Source of the DNA: an uncultured Bacteroidales bacterium
Lineage (GTDB): Bacteria; Bacteroidota; Bacteroidia; Bacteroidales; UBA932
Direction of reading: 5' to 3'
DNA length: 64,000 nt
NCBI GenBank assembly: GCA_900316525.1
Contig: ONDF01000024.1
Coordinates: 1 to 64,000 of the forward strand
In this document: piece by piece, positions 35,901 through 44,416 of the stretch
Layout: each line of letters opens with the position of its first letter
Position numbering within the stretch: the first letter of the stretch is position 1
Notes under the pieces: generated by a model
The model's input: only the letters and a program-made list of their open reading frames with translations
The model's database searches: none
Told to the model about the DNA's origin: nothing
Made by a program: the position numbers and the translations under genes

Positions 35901-36543
35901 GCACGGTGCGCGGGAGAATAAGGACCTCCCTTACGAGTTCACTTATCTGTTCAACATAGCGCTGGACATTCCGGCCGGGGCGCGCAGCATCACCCTGCCG
36001 GTCAACCGGAAGGTGATGGTCTTCGCGGCCACGGCCGTCCAGGACGACGTCAATACGGCCGCGCCGGTCTCCGACCTGCTCCGGTTCCCGCTGCCCGCGA
36101 GCCCCGAGCCCGAACTGGAGATCGGGCAGGCGAGCCAGCTCGCCCGCGCCACCCTTTCGGGCGCCAGCGGCCGCACGAACAACAACGAGGCGCCGGCGTT
36201 CGCCGTGGACGACGATCCCGAGACCAAGTGGTGCGACAACTCCGCCAAGCCGGAGAAGTTCATCGCCTTCGACCTGGGCGGCGTCAAGACGCTGACGCGC
36301 TGGACGGTCCTGCACGCCGCCTCCGAATCGCAGTCCTATGTCACCAAGGCCTTCGCGCTGCAGGTGCGCAATGCGGAGGACGAGCCGTGGCGGACCGTCG
36401 ACGAGGTCGCGGGGAACCGCGACAACGAGACGGACCGCAAGCTGTCCGAGCCCGTCCGGGCCCGCTTCGTCCGCCTGAACATCACCCAGGGGGACCAGGT
36501 GGACACGAACATCTCCCGCATCTATGAATTTGGGGTGTATTGA
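32950..36543 (+). CDS. GH38 alpha-mannosidase with C-terminal F5/8 type C-like domain
   Basis: 1197 aa. Signal peptide ending GARA-Q. SNAHLDSQWNW gives the zinc-binding His36 and Asp38; LPDCFGFG has the nucleophile Asp149; the central helical and the large beta domains follow. The last ~140 residues (NNNEAPAFAVDDDPETKWCD, FIAFDLGGVKTLTRWTV) are a discoidin-like carbohydrate-binding domain. Members of GH38 remove alpha-linked mannose. The protein is exported, and the gene is divergent from a SusCD operon, so it probably trims the glycan that this locus captures. 63 bases before a GlpT-type transporter gene. Confidence 0.9.
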   Translation: MSKLLKTGLALLLSLAALGARAQNDGAKAYLVSNAHLDSQWNWDVQTTISQYIPKTLFRNLTLIDKYPDYVFNCEAGIKYAWMKEYYPEDFDRLREAVAAGRWHISGSSWEASDANVPSPESLTRNILMGQHFYQEEFGTVSTDIFLPDCFGFGLHLPAIAAHCGLIGFSTQKLQWRGSNLPGMDSKVPFQFGLWRALDGNQIMVAANALSYGTRFHSEDLTNYEELTEHAALNPYNISYHYYGTGDTGGSPTIESVATVQAAIDRQRAGKEGAIHVVSATSDQLFKDFLPYDSHPELPVWDRELTMDVHGTGCYTSQAAMKRFNRLNEQLADAAERSAAAADWLGRVPYPQARLNEAWRRFLWHQFHDDLTGTSIPRAYEFSWNDEMISLRQFADVLETSVGAVASRLDTRVPGTPLVLYNPSGTPRREVVTVDAAEGRVFDAQGRMVRAQRLSDGKLAFVAEVPSVGYAVYDLRKGKSSTARTSLKAGASTLENAVYSLRLDANGDICSLVDKRNGRQLVAKGKAIRLAMFTENESFQWPAWEILKKTVDGTPVAVDGDVRISVAENGPVVAALKVERSFGESHFTQYIRLYAGADEERIDIVNEVDWHGTNQLLKAEFPLTVSNPVARYDIGTGSLERPNNTPEQYEVYAQQWADLAEPDGSYGVAILNDCKYGWDKPADNVLRLTLLHTPKTRRSYAYQNRQDHGQHRFTYSIVAHAGDWRQGGVVWQAEALNQPVKAFTVPRHAGGLGRTFSFAEVRGEGVALRALKKAEDGSGYVVRFYELQGREARNVSVRFPAAVVAAKELNGNEAPVGPATAAGDELRFDVGPWGIKTFLVQLAPKTDDPVKQAPLALPYGLYAATFNAFRADGNIDGTGHSYAAELLPASLVQKGVRFDLQDPSGPVAVRAGGQEIALPEGNWNKVYLLAASARGDTRTRFLVGGNAVDVTIPDYSGFVAQWGHTGHTEGFVKEAEYAYVGTHRHGARENKDLPYEFTYLFNIALDIPAGARSITLPVNRKVMVFAATAVQDDVNTAAPVSDLLRFPLPASPEPELEIGQASQLARATLSGASGRTNNNEAPAFAVDDDPETKWCDNSAKPEKFIAFDLGGVKTLTRWTVLHAASESQSYVTKAFALQVRNAEDEPWRTVDEVAGNRDNETDRKLSEPVRARFVRLNITQGDQVDTNISRIYEFGVY

Positions 36544-36566
36544 GGACAACGCGTCCATTTTATTCG

Positions 36567-36574
36567 TATCTTTG
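36567..36574 (+). promoter_or_regulatory. -7 box for the GlpT-type transporter gene
   Basis: TATCTTTG, 33 bases before the ATG at 36607. The transporter thus has its own promoter besides possible read-through from the GH38 gene. Confidence 0.6.
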
Positions 36575-36606
36575 AGGACAACATTGGAACCTGAACTAGA
36601 TTTGAT

Positions 36607-38007
36607 ATGCTGAAATTCCTGCAACAACCCGCCCATCTCCCGGAAGAGACCGGACCCGAGGCGGATCAGAAGTACAAGAAACTCCGACTGCAAGTGTTCA
36701 TCGGCGCCTTCATCGGCTACGCCGGCTTCTACCTCGTGCGGAAAAACCTGTCGATGGCCATCCCGGCGATGGCCCCGCTGGGCTTCGCCAAGACCGAGCT
36801 CGGCTTCGTGCTGGGCCTGAACGCGGCCGCCTACGCCCTCTCGAAGTTCCTGATGGGCAGTGTGTCCGACCGCTCCAACGCCCGCGTGTTCCTGCCCCTG
36901 GGCCTGGTCCTCACGGCCATCTCGATGTGCTTCATGATCGTCCCGATCCAGTTCATCGGCGCGGAGCACAAGGCCCTCGCCATCCTGGTGATGGGCATCC
37001 TGAACGCCCTCGTGGGCTGGTTCAACGGCATGGGCTGGCCCCCTTGCGGCCGCGTGATGACGCACTGGTTCTCCGTGAGCGAACGGGGCACGATGATGTC
37101 CATCTGGAACTGCGCCCATAACGTGGGCGGCGCCCTCGTCGGCCCGATGGCCACCTACGGCGCGGCCTGGTTCGGCAGCTGGTTCTACGGCGCCCACACG
37201 GAGCTGTACTTCCTCATCGGCACCTTCGCGTTCCCGGCGGCCGTCGCCCTGTTCATCGCCCTCCTGGCCTATGTCCTGCTGCGCGACACGCCGCAGTCCT
37301 GCGGCCTCCCGTCCGTGGAGAAGTGGCGCAACGACTATCCCAAGAACTACTCCGAGAAGCAGGAGAAGGCCATCTCCACCAAGGAGATCTTCTTCAACCA
37401 CGTCCTGAACAACAAGTTCCTGTGGTTCATCGCCCTGGCGAACGCCTTCGTCTATATGGTCCGCTACGGGTGCCTGGACTGGGCGCCTACCATCCTCACG
37501 GAGAAGGGCATCGACCTCAAGAGCGCCGGCTGGGCCTACTTCGCCTACGAGTTTGCCGCCATCCCGGGCACCCTCCTCTGCGGCTGGCTGTCGGACAAGC
37601 TCTTCCAGGGCCGCCGCGCGCTGCCGACGATGATCTTCATGGCCCTCGTCGCGGTGTTCATCGGCCTGTACTGGGCCTTCATCGACAACCTCACCATCGT
37701 CATCATCGCCCTGATCGGCATCGGCTTCTTCATCTACGGGCCGGTGATGCTCATCGGCGTGCAGGCGCTGGACCTCGCCCCGAAGAACGCGGCCGGCACG
37801 GCGGCGGGCCTCACGGGCTTCTTCGGCTACTTCTTCGGCACCTTCATCCTCGCGAACTGGATCATCGGCCTGGTCGCCGAGAAGGCGGGCTGGGGCGCGA
37901 CCTTCACCCTGCTGCTCGCGGCCTGCTTCCTCGCCATCTTCTTCATGGGACTCACCTACAAGGAGGAGCAGTACCTGGTGAAGAAGGACCACAAGAAGGA
38001 GGCCTAG
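36607..38007 (+). CDS. glpT: organophosphate:phosphate antiporter (GlpT/UhpT family MFS)
   Basis: 466 aa, 12 membrane helices. GYAGFYLVRKNLSMAIPAM (19 residues) matches the first-helix motif of GlpT with the substrate-binding Arg, and GWFNGMGWPPCGRVMTHWF holds the second conserved region. The family exchanges an organic phosphate, such as glycerol-3-phosphate or a hexose phosphate, for inorganic phosphate at the inner membrane. The exact substrate is not visible. Next to a phosphoesterase and mannosidase locus, a sugar phosphate or glycerophosphate from the same glycan is possible (inference). Confidence 0.85.
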   Translation: MLKFLQQPAHLPEETGPEADQKYKKLRLQVFIGAFIGYAGFYLVRKNLSMAIPAMAPLGFAKTELGFVLGLNAAAYALSKFLMGSVSDRSNARVFLPLGLVLTAISMCFMIVPIQFIGAEHKALAILVMGILNALVGWFNGMGWPPCGRVMTHWFSVSERGTMMSIWNCAHNVGGALVGPMATYGAAWFGSWFYGAHTELYFLIGTFAFPAAVALFIALLAYVLLRDTPQSCGLPSVEKWRNDYPKNYSEKQEKAISTKEIFFNHVLNNKFLWFIALANAFVYMVRYGCLDWAPTILTEKGIDLKSAGWAYFAYEFAAIPGTLLCGWLSDKLFQGRRALPTMIFMALVAVFIGLYWAFIDNLTIVIIALIGIGFFIYGPVMLIGVQALDLAPKNAAGTAAGLTGFFGYFFGTFILANWIIGLVAEKAGWGATFTLLLAACFLAIFFMGLTYKEEQYLVKKDHKKEA

Positions 38008-38052
38008 GACTGACACTTTGGCAGAGGACTTGCCTCTGGCAGATAATTTGAT

Positions 38053-38060
38053 TACCTTTG
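38053..38060 (+). promoter_or_regulatory. -7 box for grpE-dnaJ
   Basis: TACCTTTG fits the TAnnTTTG consensus. A short hairpin CAGAGG-ACTTG-CCTCTG (38022-38038) just upstream probably ends the transporter transcript. Confidence 0.65.
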
Positions 38061-38114
38061 CGCGGCTTTACCGGGGTTCCGGCGAGGCCGCGTTTGACAT
38101 GAATTGACAGCACC

Positions 38115-38702
38115 ATGGCAGAAAAGAAGAAAAAAGATAATGAAAGCAAGGACCTCTCGAAGGTTCTCAAGGAAGTCGAAGAACTGAAGAAACAGGTCGA
38201 AGAGGCCGAGAAGAAGGCCGCGGAAGCCGAGGCCAAGGCGGCCGAGACGGAGGCCAAGATGGCCGAAGCCGACGCAAAGGAGGCCGAGCGCAAGAACGAG
38301 TACCTCCGTCTGATGGCGGAGTTCGACACGTTCCGTCGCCGCACCGCCGAGGAGAAGCTGGAGCTGGTGAAATCGGCCTCGGCCGACACCATCAAGGGCC
38401 TCCTCCCCGTGCTGGACGACTGCGAGATCGCCCTCTCCCAGCTGGAGAAGACCGAGGGCAACGAGGCGGCCATCGAGGGCGTGCAGCTCATCTTCAACAA
38501 GCTGATGGGCTACCTGAAGACGAAGGGGCTGGAGCGGATCGAGGCCAAGGGCGAGGTGTTCGACACCGAGCTCCACGAGGCCGTCACCCTCTTCCCCGCC
38601 CCGTCCGAGGACCTCAAGGGCAAGGTCATCGACGTGGCCCAGACGGGCTACACCCTGGGCGGCAAGGTCCTTCGCTTCGCTAAAGTGATCGTGGGAGCAT
38701 AA
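38115..38702 (+). CDS. grpE: nucleotide exchange factor GrpE
   Basis: 195 aa. The first ~75 residues are an Ala/Glu/Lys coiled coil, followed by [20 protein letters not shown], the family signature, and the beta-wing domain ([29 protein letters not shown]). GrpE releases ADP from DnaK in the cytoplasm. dnaJ follows after 4 bases; dnaK is not in this window. Confidence 0.97.
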   Translation: MAEKKKKDNESKDLSKVLKEVEELKKQVEEAEKKAAEAEAKAAETEAKMAEADAKEAERKNEYLRLMAEFDTFRRRTAEEKLELVKSASADTIKGLLPVLDDCEIALSQLEKTEGNEAAIEGVQLIFNKLMGYLKTKGLERIEAKGEVFDTELHEAVTLFPAPSEDLKGKVIDVAQTGYTLGGKVLRFAKVIVGA

Positions 38703-38706
38703 CGAT

Positions 38707-39891
38707 ATGGCACAGAAAAGAGACTACTACGAGGTATTGGGCGTGACCAAGTCGGCGTCGGCCGACGAGATCAAGGCCGCGTACCGCAAACTGGCGCTGA
38801 AATGGCACCCGGACCGCTGGGTGAACGCCTCCGACGCGGAGAAGAAGACCGCCGAGGAGAACTTCAAGGAGGCGGCCGAGGCCTATTCCGTGCTGAGCGA
38901 CCCGGACAAGAAGGCGCGCTACGACCAGTTCGGCTTCGCCGGCGACCAGATGGGCGGCGGCGGGGGCTTCGACTTCGGCGGCTTCGACCTGAACGACATC
39001 CTCCGGAACGTGTTCGGCGGCAGCTTCAACTTCGGGGGCGGCGGCTTCGACTTCGGCTTCGGCGGCGGCTCGCAGGGCCAGTCCCAGACCCGCACCTACC
39101 GCGGCCGGGACATCCGCACGAGCGTCAAGCTCACCCTGGAGGAGATCGCCACCGGCTGCGAGAAGGAAGTGAGCATCGAGCGCAACCGTCCCTGCCCCGA
39201 TTGCGACGGCAAGGGCACCCGGAACGCCTCCGACGTGAAGACCTGCCCGAACTGCAACGGCCGCGGCCAGACGCAGCGCGTGGTGAACAGCCTCTTCGGT
39301 CGAGCCGTCTCCTACGAGACCTGCCCGCAGTGCGGCGGCGAAGGCAAGGTGATTACCAATCCTTGCCGGCGCTGCAACGGCACGGGCCTGGAGCGCCGCC
39401 GCGAGACGGTGCGGGTGAAGATCCCCGCCGGCGTCGAGGAAGGCATGCAGGTGACCGTGCGCGGCGAAGGCCACTCCGCCATGCGCGGCGGCACGAACGG
39501 CGACCTGCTCGTCGTCATCAAGGAGGAGACGCACTCCAACCTCCGCCGCGACGGGAACAACCTGTTCTACACGCGGATCATCTCCGTGATGGATGCGATG
39601 CTGGGCTGCGAGATCTCCGTCCCCTGCCTGGACGGCAGCTACAAGGTGAAACTGGACCCGGGCACCCAGTCCGGCACGGTCGTCAAGCTCCGCGGCAAGG
39701 GCCTCCCTTCCGTCCAGGGCTACGGCCGCGGCACGGGCGACCTGTACGTGAAGATCCTGGTCTGGATTCCGCGCAAACTCTCCCGTTCGGAGAAGGAAAT
39801 GATGGAGTCCATCCGGAACAACACCACCTTCACCCCCGACCTCAGCCGGGACGACAAGGCTATTTTTGACAAGGAAAAGAATATTTTCTAA
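38707..39891 (+). CDS. dnaJ: chaperone protein DnaJ
   Basis: 394 aa. J domain with LKWHPDRW (HPD), then a Gly/Phe-rich region unusually rich in repeated FDFG/FNFG units (about residues 78-125), four zinc-finger repeats ([32 protein letters not shown]) and the C-terminal substrate-binding domains. A complete class I DnaJ that activates DnaK. Co-transcribed with grpE. Confidence 0.97.
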   Translation: MAQKRDYYEVLGVTKSASADEIKAAYRKLALKWHPDRWVNASDAEKKTAEENFKEAAEAYSVLSDPDKKARYDQFGFAGDQMGGGGGFDFGGFDLNDILRNVFGGSFNFGGGGFDFGFGGGSQGQSQTRTYRGRDIRTSVKLTLEEIATGCEKEVSIERNRPCPDCDGKGTRNASDVKTCPNCNGRGQTQRVVNSLFGRAVSYETCPQCGGEGKVITNPCRRCNGTGLERRRETVRVKIPAGVEEGMQVTVRGEGHSAMRGGTNGDLLVVIKEETHSNLRRDGNNLFYTRIISVMDAMLGCEISVPCLDGSYKVKLDPGTQSGTVVKLRGKGLPSVQGYGRGTGDLYVKILVWIPRKLSRSEKEMMESIRNNTTFTPDLSRDDKAIFDKEKNIF

Positions 39892-39921
39892 AAAATATTT
39901 GCTGAATCCAAAAAAACTTTC

Positions 39922-39929
39922 TACATTTG
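39922..39929 (+). promoter_or_regulatory. -7 box for rplS
   Basis: TACATTTG, 71 bases before the ATG at 40001; leaves a leader of about 65 bases with no riboswitch-like fold that I recognise. Confidence 0.65.
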
Positions 39930-40000
39930 CAGTCCCAAAACGGAGCAACCTCTTGCCCAGGAGTTGAACGGCAACGTTGCAAGCAAGGAGAATTGAATAA

Positions 40001-40375
40001 ATGGATTTGATTAAAGTAGCAGAGCAGGCTTTTGCCGGTGGCAAGGCCGCTGAATTCCCGGAGTTCAAGGCTGGTGACACGATCACCGTGACCTACCGGA
40101 TTAAAGAAGGAGACAAGGAGCGCGACCAGAAGTTCCGCGGCGTCGTGATCCAGATGAAGGGCGCGGATCCTTTCACCAAGACCTTTACCGTCCGCAAAGT
40201 TTCCGGCGGTATCGGTGTCGAGAGAATCTTCCCGTTACAGTCCCCGTTCATTGACAGCATCGAAGTGAACAAGTACGGTAAAGTGCGTCGCGCACGTATC
40301 TTCTATCTCCGCGATCTGACCGGTAAGAAGGCCCGCATCAAGGAAAGAGTCTACAAAGCTACTGAAAACGAATAA
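40001..40375 (+). CDS. rplS: 50S ribosomal protein L19
   Basis: 124 aa. [39 protein letters not shown] and RAKIFYLRDL-like [19 protein letters not shown] are the L19 signature. L19 sits at the interface between ribosomal subunits. Followed after 14 bases by a tRNA-Arg gene, possibly in the same transcript. Confidence 0.97.
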   Translation: MDLIKVAEQAFAGGKAAEFPEFKAGDTITVTYRIKEGDKERDQKFRGVVIQMKGADPFTKTFTVRKVSGGIGVERIFPLQSPFIDSIEVNKYGKVRRARIFYLRDLTGKKARIKERVYKATENE

Positions 40376-40389
40376 GCCGCAAGGCATCT

Positions 40390-40463
40390 GGCTCCATAGC
40401 TCAATTGAATAGAGCATTTGACTACGGATCAAAAGGTTACAGGTTTGAGTCCTGTTGGAGTCA
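40390..40463 (+). tRNA. tRNA-Arg (anticodon ACG)
   Basis: Acceptor GGCTCCA (40390-40396) pairs with TGGAGTC (40456-40462); D arm GCTC/GAGC; anticodon stem TTTGA/TCAAA with loop CTACGGA (anticodon ACG); T arm ACAGG-TTTGAGT-CCTGT. 74 bases, CCA not encoded. Confidence 0.95.
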
Positions 40464-40484
40464 CTGAAAAGGAGTCACTGAAAA
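40457..40484 (+). repeat. tandem 14-base duplication at the 3' end of tRNA-Arg
   Basis: GGAGTCACTGAAAA occurs twice in a row (40457-40470 and 40471-40484). The first copy includes the tRNA 3' end. This is the layout left by an integrative element that used the tRNA end as attachment site. Confidence 0.6.
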
Positions 40485-40513
40485 GCCCCGTTGGAAATCC
40501 AACGGGGCTTTTT
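40485..40513 (+). terminator. terminator after tRNA-Arg
   Basis: GCCCCGTTGGA (40485-40495) and TCCAACGGGGC (40498-40508) form an 11-bp stem followed by TTTTTG. From here to 40754 I see no gene; 40585-40680 is clearly more AT-rich than its surroundings. Confidence 0.85.
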
Positions 40514-40739
40514 GTTTCTTCCTTACCACGTCCATACCACCAACACGAAAATGGGACTCTGCAGAAGGTTGCACTCCCACATAAAAGCAATCTCCTCAAA
40601 ATGTTTTTCGCGTGTTTTCCGAAAATTCTCAAATTTCAATCTGCCGTTTTTCCAAATAATCTCAAAGTTTACACCCTGAAAAATCACCCCGGCGGCCCGA
40701 CCGTGCCTTCAGGTCCATCCGCTGGACCGATGGGCATGA

Positions 40740-41084
40740 AAAACCTACGAAAACGTGGCTATCGCCCCTGCAACAGGACCGGTCGGAATCATCCCGGACT
40801 GGACTTATTCCCAGCAGGAAACGACTCTGTCTCCGGGTACGGCCCTCTTCCTGTATACGGACGGACTGACGGAAGCCACCCGGAGCGACGGAGAACTGTT
40901 CCAGGAGGAAAGGGTCCTGACGCAGCTGGCCAGCCTGGGCGAGAACCGGTCCGCCGAGCGGCTCGTCGCAGACATGACCGCCAAGGTCGATCGCTTCATC
41001 GGGAATGCCGAACAGAGCGACGACTTGACGATGCTGGTGCTGAAATGGATTCCTACGGCCGGGTCTGGCCGTGGCCGTCGATGA
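40740..41084 (+). pseudogene. C-terminal fragment of a SpoIIE/PP2C-type phosphatase
   Basis: About 114 codons. ALFLYTDGLTEATRSDGELF followed by FIGNAEQSDDLTMLVLKWI is the end of a SpoIIE-family serine phosphatase domain, including the late Asp metal ligands. The first ~two thirds of the domain and all upstream domains are missing; a stop codon lies in frame at 40737-40739. The 3' end overlaps the end of proA (opposite strand) by 32 bases. Probably the remnant of a regulator gene cut off by insertion or deletion next to tRNA-Arg. Confidence 0.65.
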
Positions 41085-42288
41085 GCCACTTGTAGGTGGT
41101 GAGGGCCTCGAGGCCCATCGGGCCGCGGGCGCCGAGCTTCTGGGTGCTGATGCCGATTTCGGCGCCGAGGCCGAACTGGGCGCCGTCGGTGAAGCTGGTG
41201 GGGGCGTTGACGTAGACGCAGGCGGCGTCGACGGAGGCCTGGAAGGCCTCGGCGGCCGCCGGGTCGTCCGTCACGATGCTCTCGCTGTGGCCGGAGCCGT
41301 ACTCGGCGATATGGTCCATCGCTTCCTGCAGGCTGTCCACGGTGCGGACGGCCATCTTATAGTCCATGAACTCGGTCCCGAAGCTGTCCGGGCCGGCGGG
41401 GCAAACCAGCGGATAGACGCCCTTCAGCACGGCGAAAGAACGCTCGTCGGCATAGATGGTCACGTTCTTCTCCGCGAGCGGCGCGCAGAGGGCCGGAAGG
41501 TCCCCCAGGCGGTCGCTGTGGACCAGGAGGCAGTCCAGGGCGTTGCACACGCTCACGCGGCGTGTTTTCGCATTGAAGACGATGGCCTTGCCCATCTCCA
41601 GGTCGCCGGCCTTGTCGAAATACGTGTTCACCACCCCGGCGCCGGTCTCGATGCACGGAATGCGGGCGTTGTCGCGGACGAAGTCGATGAGCCGGCGGCC
41701 GCCGCGCGGGATGACGACGTCGACGTAGCCGACGGCGTTCAGCAGCGCGTTCGCCGCCTCGTGCGTCGCGGGCAGCAGCGTGGCGGCCGCCGGGGCGACG
41801 CCCAGGCGCTCCAGCACGCGCTGCACGACCGCAATGGCGGCGCGGTTCGACGCGTCCGCGTCCTTGCCGCCCTTCAGCACGCAGGCGTTTCCGCTCTTGA
41901 AACAGAGCGAGAACACGTCCAGCGTCACGTTCGGGCGCGCCTCATAGATGACGCCGATCACCCCGAAAGGCACCGCGACCTTCCGGAGCCGCAGCCCGTT
42001 CGGGAGTGTGCGTTCCAGCAGGACGCGCCCCAGCGGCGACGGAAGCGACGCGACGTTCCGCATATCGGCCGCGATGGCTTCGATGCGGGCGTCCGTCAGC
42101 ATCAGCCGGTCGTAGAGCGGCGAGGACGGTTCCATCCGGGCCAAGTCCTCCGCATTGGCGCGGAGCAGTTCCTCCCTGGAGGAAACCAGTTCATCGGAAA
42201 CGGCGCGAAGCACGTCGTTGCGAAAATCGTCGGAAAGGCCGGCGATGCGCTTGCCCGCCTGCTTGGCCTGGATGAATGACGCTTCCAT
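41053..42288 (-). CDS. proA: glutamate-5-semialdehyde dehydrogenase (gamma-glutamyl phosphate reductase)
   Basis: 411 aa. [17 protein letters not shown] and [18 protein letters not shown] are the family motifs; the catalytic Cys lies in NALDCLLVH. It reduces gamma-glutamyl phosphate with NADPH in the second step of proline synthesis. Starts 3 bases after proB. Ends over the SpoIIE remnant. Confidence 0.97.
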   Translation of the reverse strand: MEASFIQAKQAGKRIAGLSDDFRNDVLRAVSDELVSSREELLRANAEDLARMEPSSPLYDRLMLTDARIEAIAADMRNVASLPSPLGRVLLERTLPNGLRLRKVAVPFGVIGVIYEARPNVTLDVFSLCFKSGNACVLKGGKDADASNRAAIAVVQRVLERLGVAPAAATLLPATHEAANALLNAVGYVDVVIPRGGRRLIDFVRDNARIPCIETGAGVVNTYFDKAGDLEMGKAIVFNAKTRRVSVCNALDCLLVHSDRLGDLPALCAPLAEKNVTIYADERSFAVLKGVYPLVCPAGPDSFGTEFMDYKMAVRTVDSLQEAMDHIAEYGSGHSESIVTDDPAAAEAFQASVDAACVYVNAPTSFTDGAQFGLGAEIGISTQKLGARGPMGLEALTTYKWLIDGHGQTRP

Positions 42289-42291
42289 CGG

Positions 42292-43371
42292 CTATAACAA
42301 ACTTAGATAATCATAATGCACCAGCGGCCGGCAGTCGTGCCGACCGACCACTTCCCTCGCCTGGGCGGCGCTGTAGGCGCTCCGCCCCACGGCGAACTGG
42401 ACGCCGGAAGGATCGAGGATGCCGATGATGTCGCCCTCCTCGAAGTCCCCTTCCACCGAAACCACGCCTACCGGCAGCAGGCTCACCGCCTGCTCGCCGC
42501 ACAGGGCTTTGCAAGCGGCCTCATTGACGGTCACCGTTCCCTTGGCGAAGCCGCTGCTGTGCGCAATCCATTTCTTCACGCTCGAGACGGCGCCCTGGAC
42601 CGGGACGAACTCGGTGCTGACGGTGCCGGGGACGCCGAAATACAGGTCCTTGACGATTCCCTCCCGCTTTCCGTTGGCGATGAGGACGCGGATGCCCTCC
42701 TCCGCCGCGTGGGTGGCGATCGCATACTTCGACCGCATCCCGCCGCGTCCGAAACCGCTCTTCTGGGCGCTGATCCCGTCGCTGATGTCCTCGCCGGGCT
42801 GCACCTTCGCGATGACCTTCGAGGCCGGGTCGGACGGCGGCCCGTCATAGATGCCGTCCACGTTGGAGAGGATGATCAGGGTGTCGGCATCCATCATCGA
42901 GGCCACCAGGCCGGAGAGTTCGTCATTGTCGGTGAACATCAGCTCGGTGACGCTCACGGTGTCGTTCTCGTTGATGATGGGGATGACACCGTTCGAGAGC
43001 ATCACCTCCATGCAGGCCCGCTGGTTCAGGTATTCCCGGCGGGTGGAGAAGCTCTCCTTCATCGTGAGCACCTGCCCGACCGTCGTGTTCCAGTCCTGGA
43101 ACAAGCGGCTGTACAGGCCGATGAGCCGCACCTGGCCCACCGCGGAGAACAGCTGGCGCTGCTCGACGGGGTCCAGCTTGTGCGCCGCTCCCCCGCGCCC
43201 CAGCAGGCTGCGGCCGCAGGCCACGGCGCCGCTGGACACCAGCAGCACCTGGGCGCCGTCGGCGCGGACGGCCTGGACCTGGTCCACCAGGGACGAGATC
43301 CGGGTCACGTCCAGCGTGCCGTCCGGGCGCGTCAGGACGTTGGAGCCGATCTTGATGACGATGCGTTTCAT
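42292..43371 (-). CDS. proB: glutamate 5-kinase
   Basis: 359 aa from the ATG at 43369-43371 (MKRIVIKIGSNVLTRPDG). Amino-acid kinase domain with IPIINENDTVS and the ATP-binding KSGFGRGGMRSK, followed by a C-terminal PUA domain (about 270-359, FEEGDIIGILDPSG). First step of proline synthesis; the family is usually inhibited by proline. Overlaps proC by 4 bases. Longer upstream frames lie inside proC. Confidence 0.97.
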   Translation of the reverse strand: MKRIVIKIGSNVLTRPDGTLDVTRISSLVDQVQAVRADGAQVLLVSSGAVACGRSLLGRGGAAHKLDPVEQRQLFSAVGQVRLIGLYSRLFQDWNTTVGQVLTMKESFSTRREYLNQRACMEVMLSNGVIPIINENDTVSVTELMFTDNDELSGLVASMMDADTLIILSNVDGIYDGPPSDPASKVIAKVQPGEDISDGISAQKSGFGRGGMRSKYAIATHAAEEGIRVLIANGKREGIVKDLYFGVPGTVSTEFVPVQGAVSSVKKWIAHSSGFAKGTVTVNEAACKALCGEQAVSLLPVGVVSVEGDFEEGDIIGILDPSGVQFAVGRSAYSAAQAREVVGRHDCRPLVHYDYLSLL

Positions 43372-44159
43372 TTGACGGAAGCTTTGAGACCGCGGATGAC
43401 GGCCGACGTGAAACCGGCCTCCTCCATTTCCTTGAGGCCCTTGAGCGTGAGGCCGCCGGGCGTGCAGACCTTGACGATCTCCGCCTCGGGATCGGCCCCT
43501 TCCCGGGTCATCAGGCCGATGGCGCCGACCATCGTCTGGCACACGACCGGGACCGCCTCGGCGGGGTCGAAGCCCATCTCGACGCCGCCGCGCGCCGCAT
43601 CGAGGATGTAGCGCATGGCATAGGCGATGCCGCAGGAAGCCACGGCCGTGGCGGCGGCCATCATGCCGTACTCGATCACCATCGACGAGCCCATCGTGTC
43701 GAAAAGGCCCTTGACAAGGTCGACAGAAGCCTGGTCCGCATGGACTGGCGTGATGAAAGTCATGCTTTGGAGGACGTCGATGGCCGTATTCGGGATGACG
43801 AGGAAGGACTGGATCGCAACCCCTTCCGCATCGCATCCGAGCCACTCGGAAAGCTGCTCCGGCGTGATGCCGGCGGCGACGCAGACGAAGCGCTGGGAAG
43901 CATAGTCCAAACCGGACTTGAGCCCCTTGACAACCTCCTCCACGAGCCACGGCTTGACGACCACGAACACGACGTCGGCGCCCTTCACGGCCGCCACGTT
44001 GTCGTGCGTGGTGTTGCATCCCCGTTCGGAAAAACCTTGGAGAACAGCCTCCGAAATGTCGCTGACGGTCACGTCAGCCGCCCGGACCGTACCCGCCTTG
44101 ACGAGTCCCCGGGCGATGGCGCCGCCCATGTTGCCGGCGCCCACAACCGCTATTTTCAT
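43368..44159 (-). CDS. proC: pyrroline-5-carboxylate reductase
   Basis: 263 aa. N-terminal NAD(P)-binding VVGAGNMGGAIARGLV; the C-terminal TREGADPEAEIVKVCTPGG and GLKEMEEAGF are the ProC signature (quoted in parts). Last step of proline synthesis. It heads the proC-proB-proA operon, so all three steps from glutamate are made from one message. Confidence 0.96.
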   Translation of the reverse strand: MKIAVVGAGNMGGAIARGLVKAGTVRAADVTVSDISEAVLQGFSERGCNTTHDNVAAVKGADVVFVVVKPWLVEEVVKGLKSGLDYASQRFVCVAAGITPEQLSEWLGCDAEGVAIQSFLVIPNTAIDVLQSMTFITPVHADQASVDLVKGLFDTMGSSMVIEYGMMAAATAVASCGIAYAMRYILDAARGGVEMGFDPAEAVPVVCQTMVGAIGLMTREGADPEAEIVKVCTPGGLTLKGLKEMEEAGFTSAVIRGLKASVK

Positions 44160-44184
44160 GACTGCTACTAACTAACTATCCTTA

Positions 44185-44192
44185 CAAATATA
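44185..44192 (-). promoter_or_regulatory. -7 box for the proCBA operon
   Basis: Minus strand TATATTTG, 25 bases before the proC ATG. The 44160-44416 intergenic region is AT-rich and also holds the promoter for the next gene. Confidence 0.65.
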
Positions 44193-44370
44193 GGAAAAAA
44201 GCGCCGATTCGAACCTTCTTTTTAATTTTTTTACATTAATCGTGAATAATATACGCATATTTGGATAATATGCATCAAATCAGCTCCCTGACACAGGCGG
44301 GGCGTTGAGGACATCACGGCGAGAAAGAGGAAAAACCGAGAAATAAACGACGGAAACCGAAATCTGTTGC

Positions 44371-44378
44371 TATCTTTG
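44371..44378 (+). promoter_or_regulatory. -7 box for the flavodoxin-like gene
   Basis: TATCTTTG, 38 bases before the ATG at 44417. Confidence 0.65.
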
Positions 44379-44416
44379 CATGATTCAAAATACGGAAGCA
44401 TCAAAATATCATCCCT

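Noticed and set aside
32944..38016. A 1,690-codon open frame antisense to the GH38 and GlpT genes
   Set aside because: Same cause; both plus-strand genes have clear motifs and promoters.
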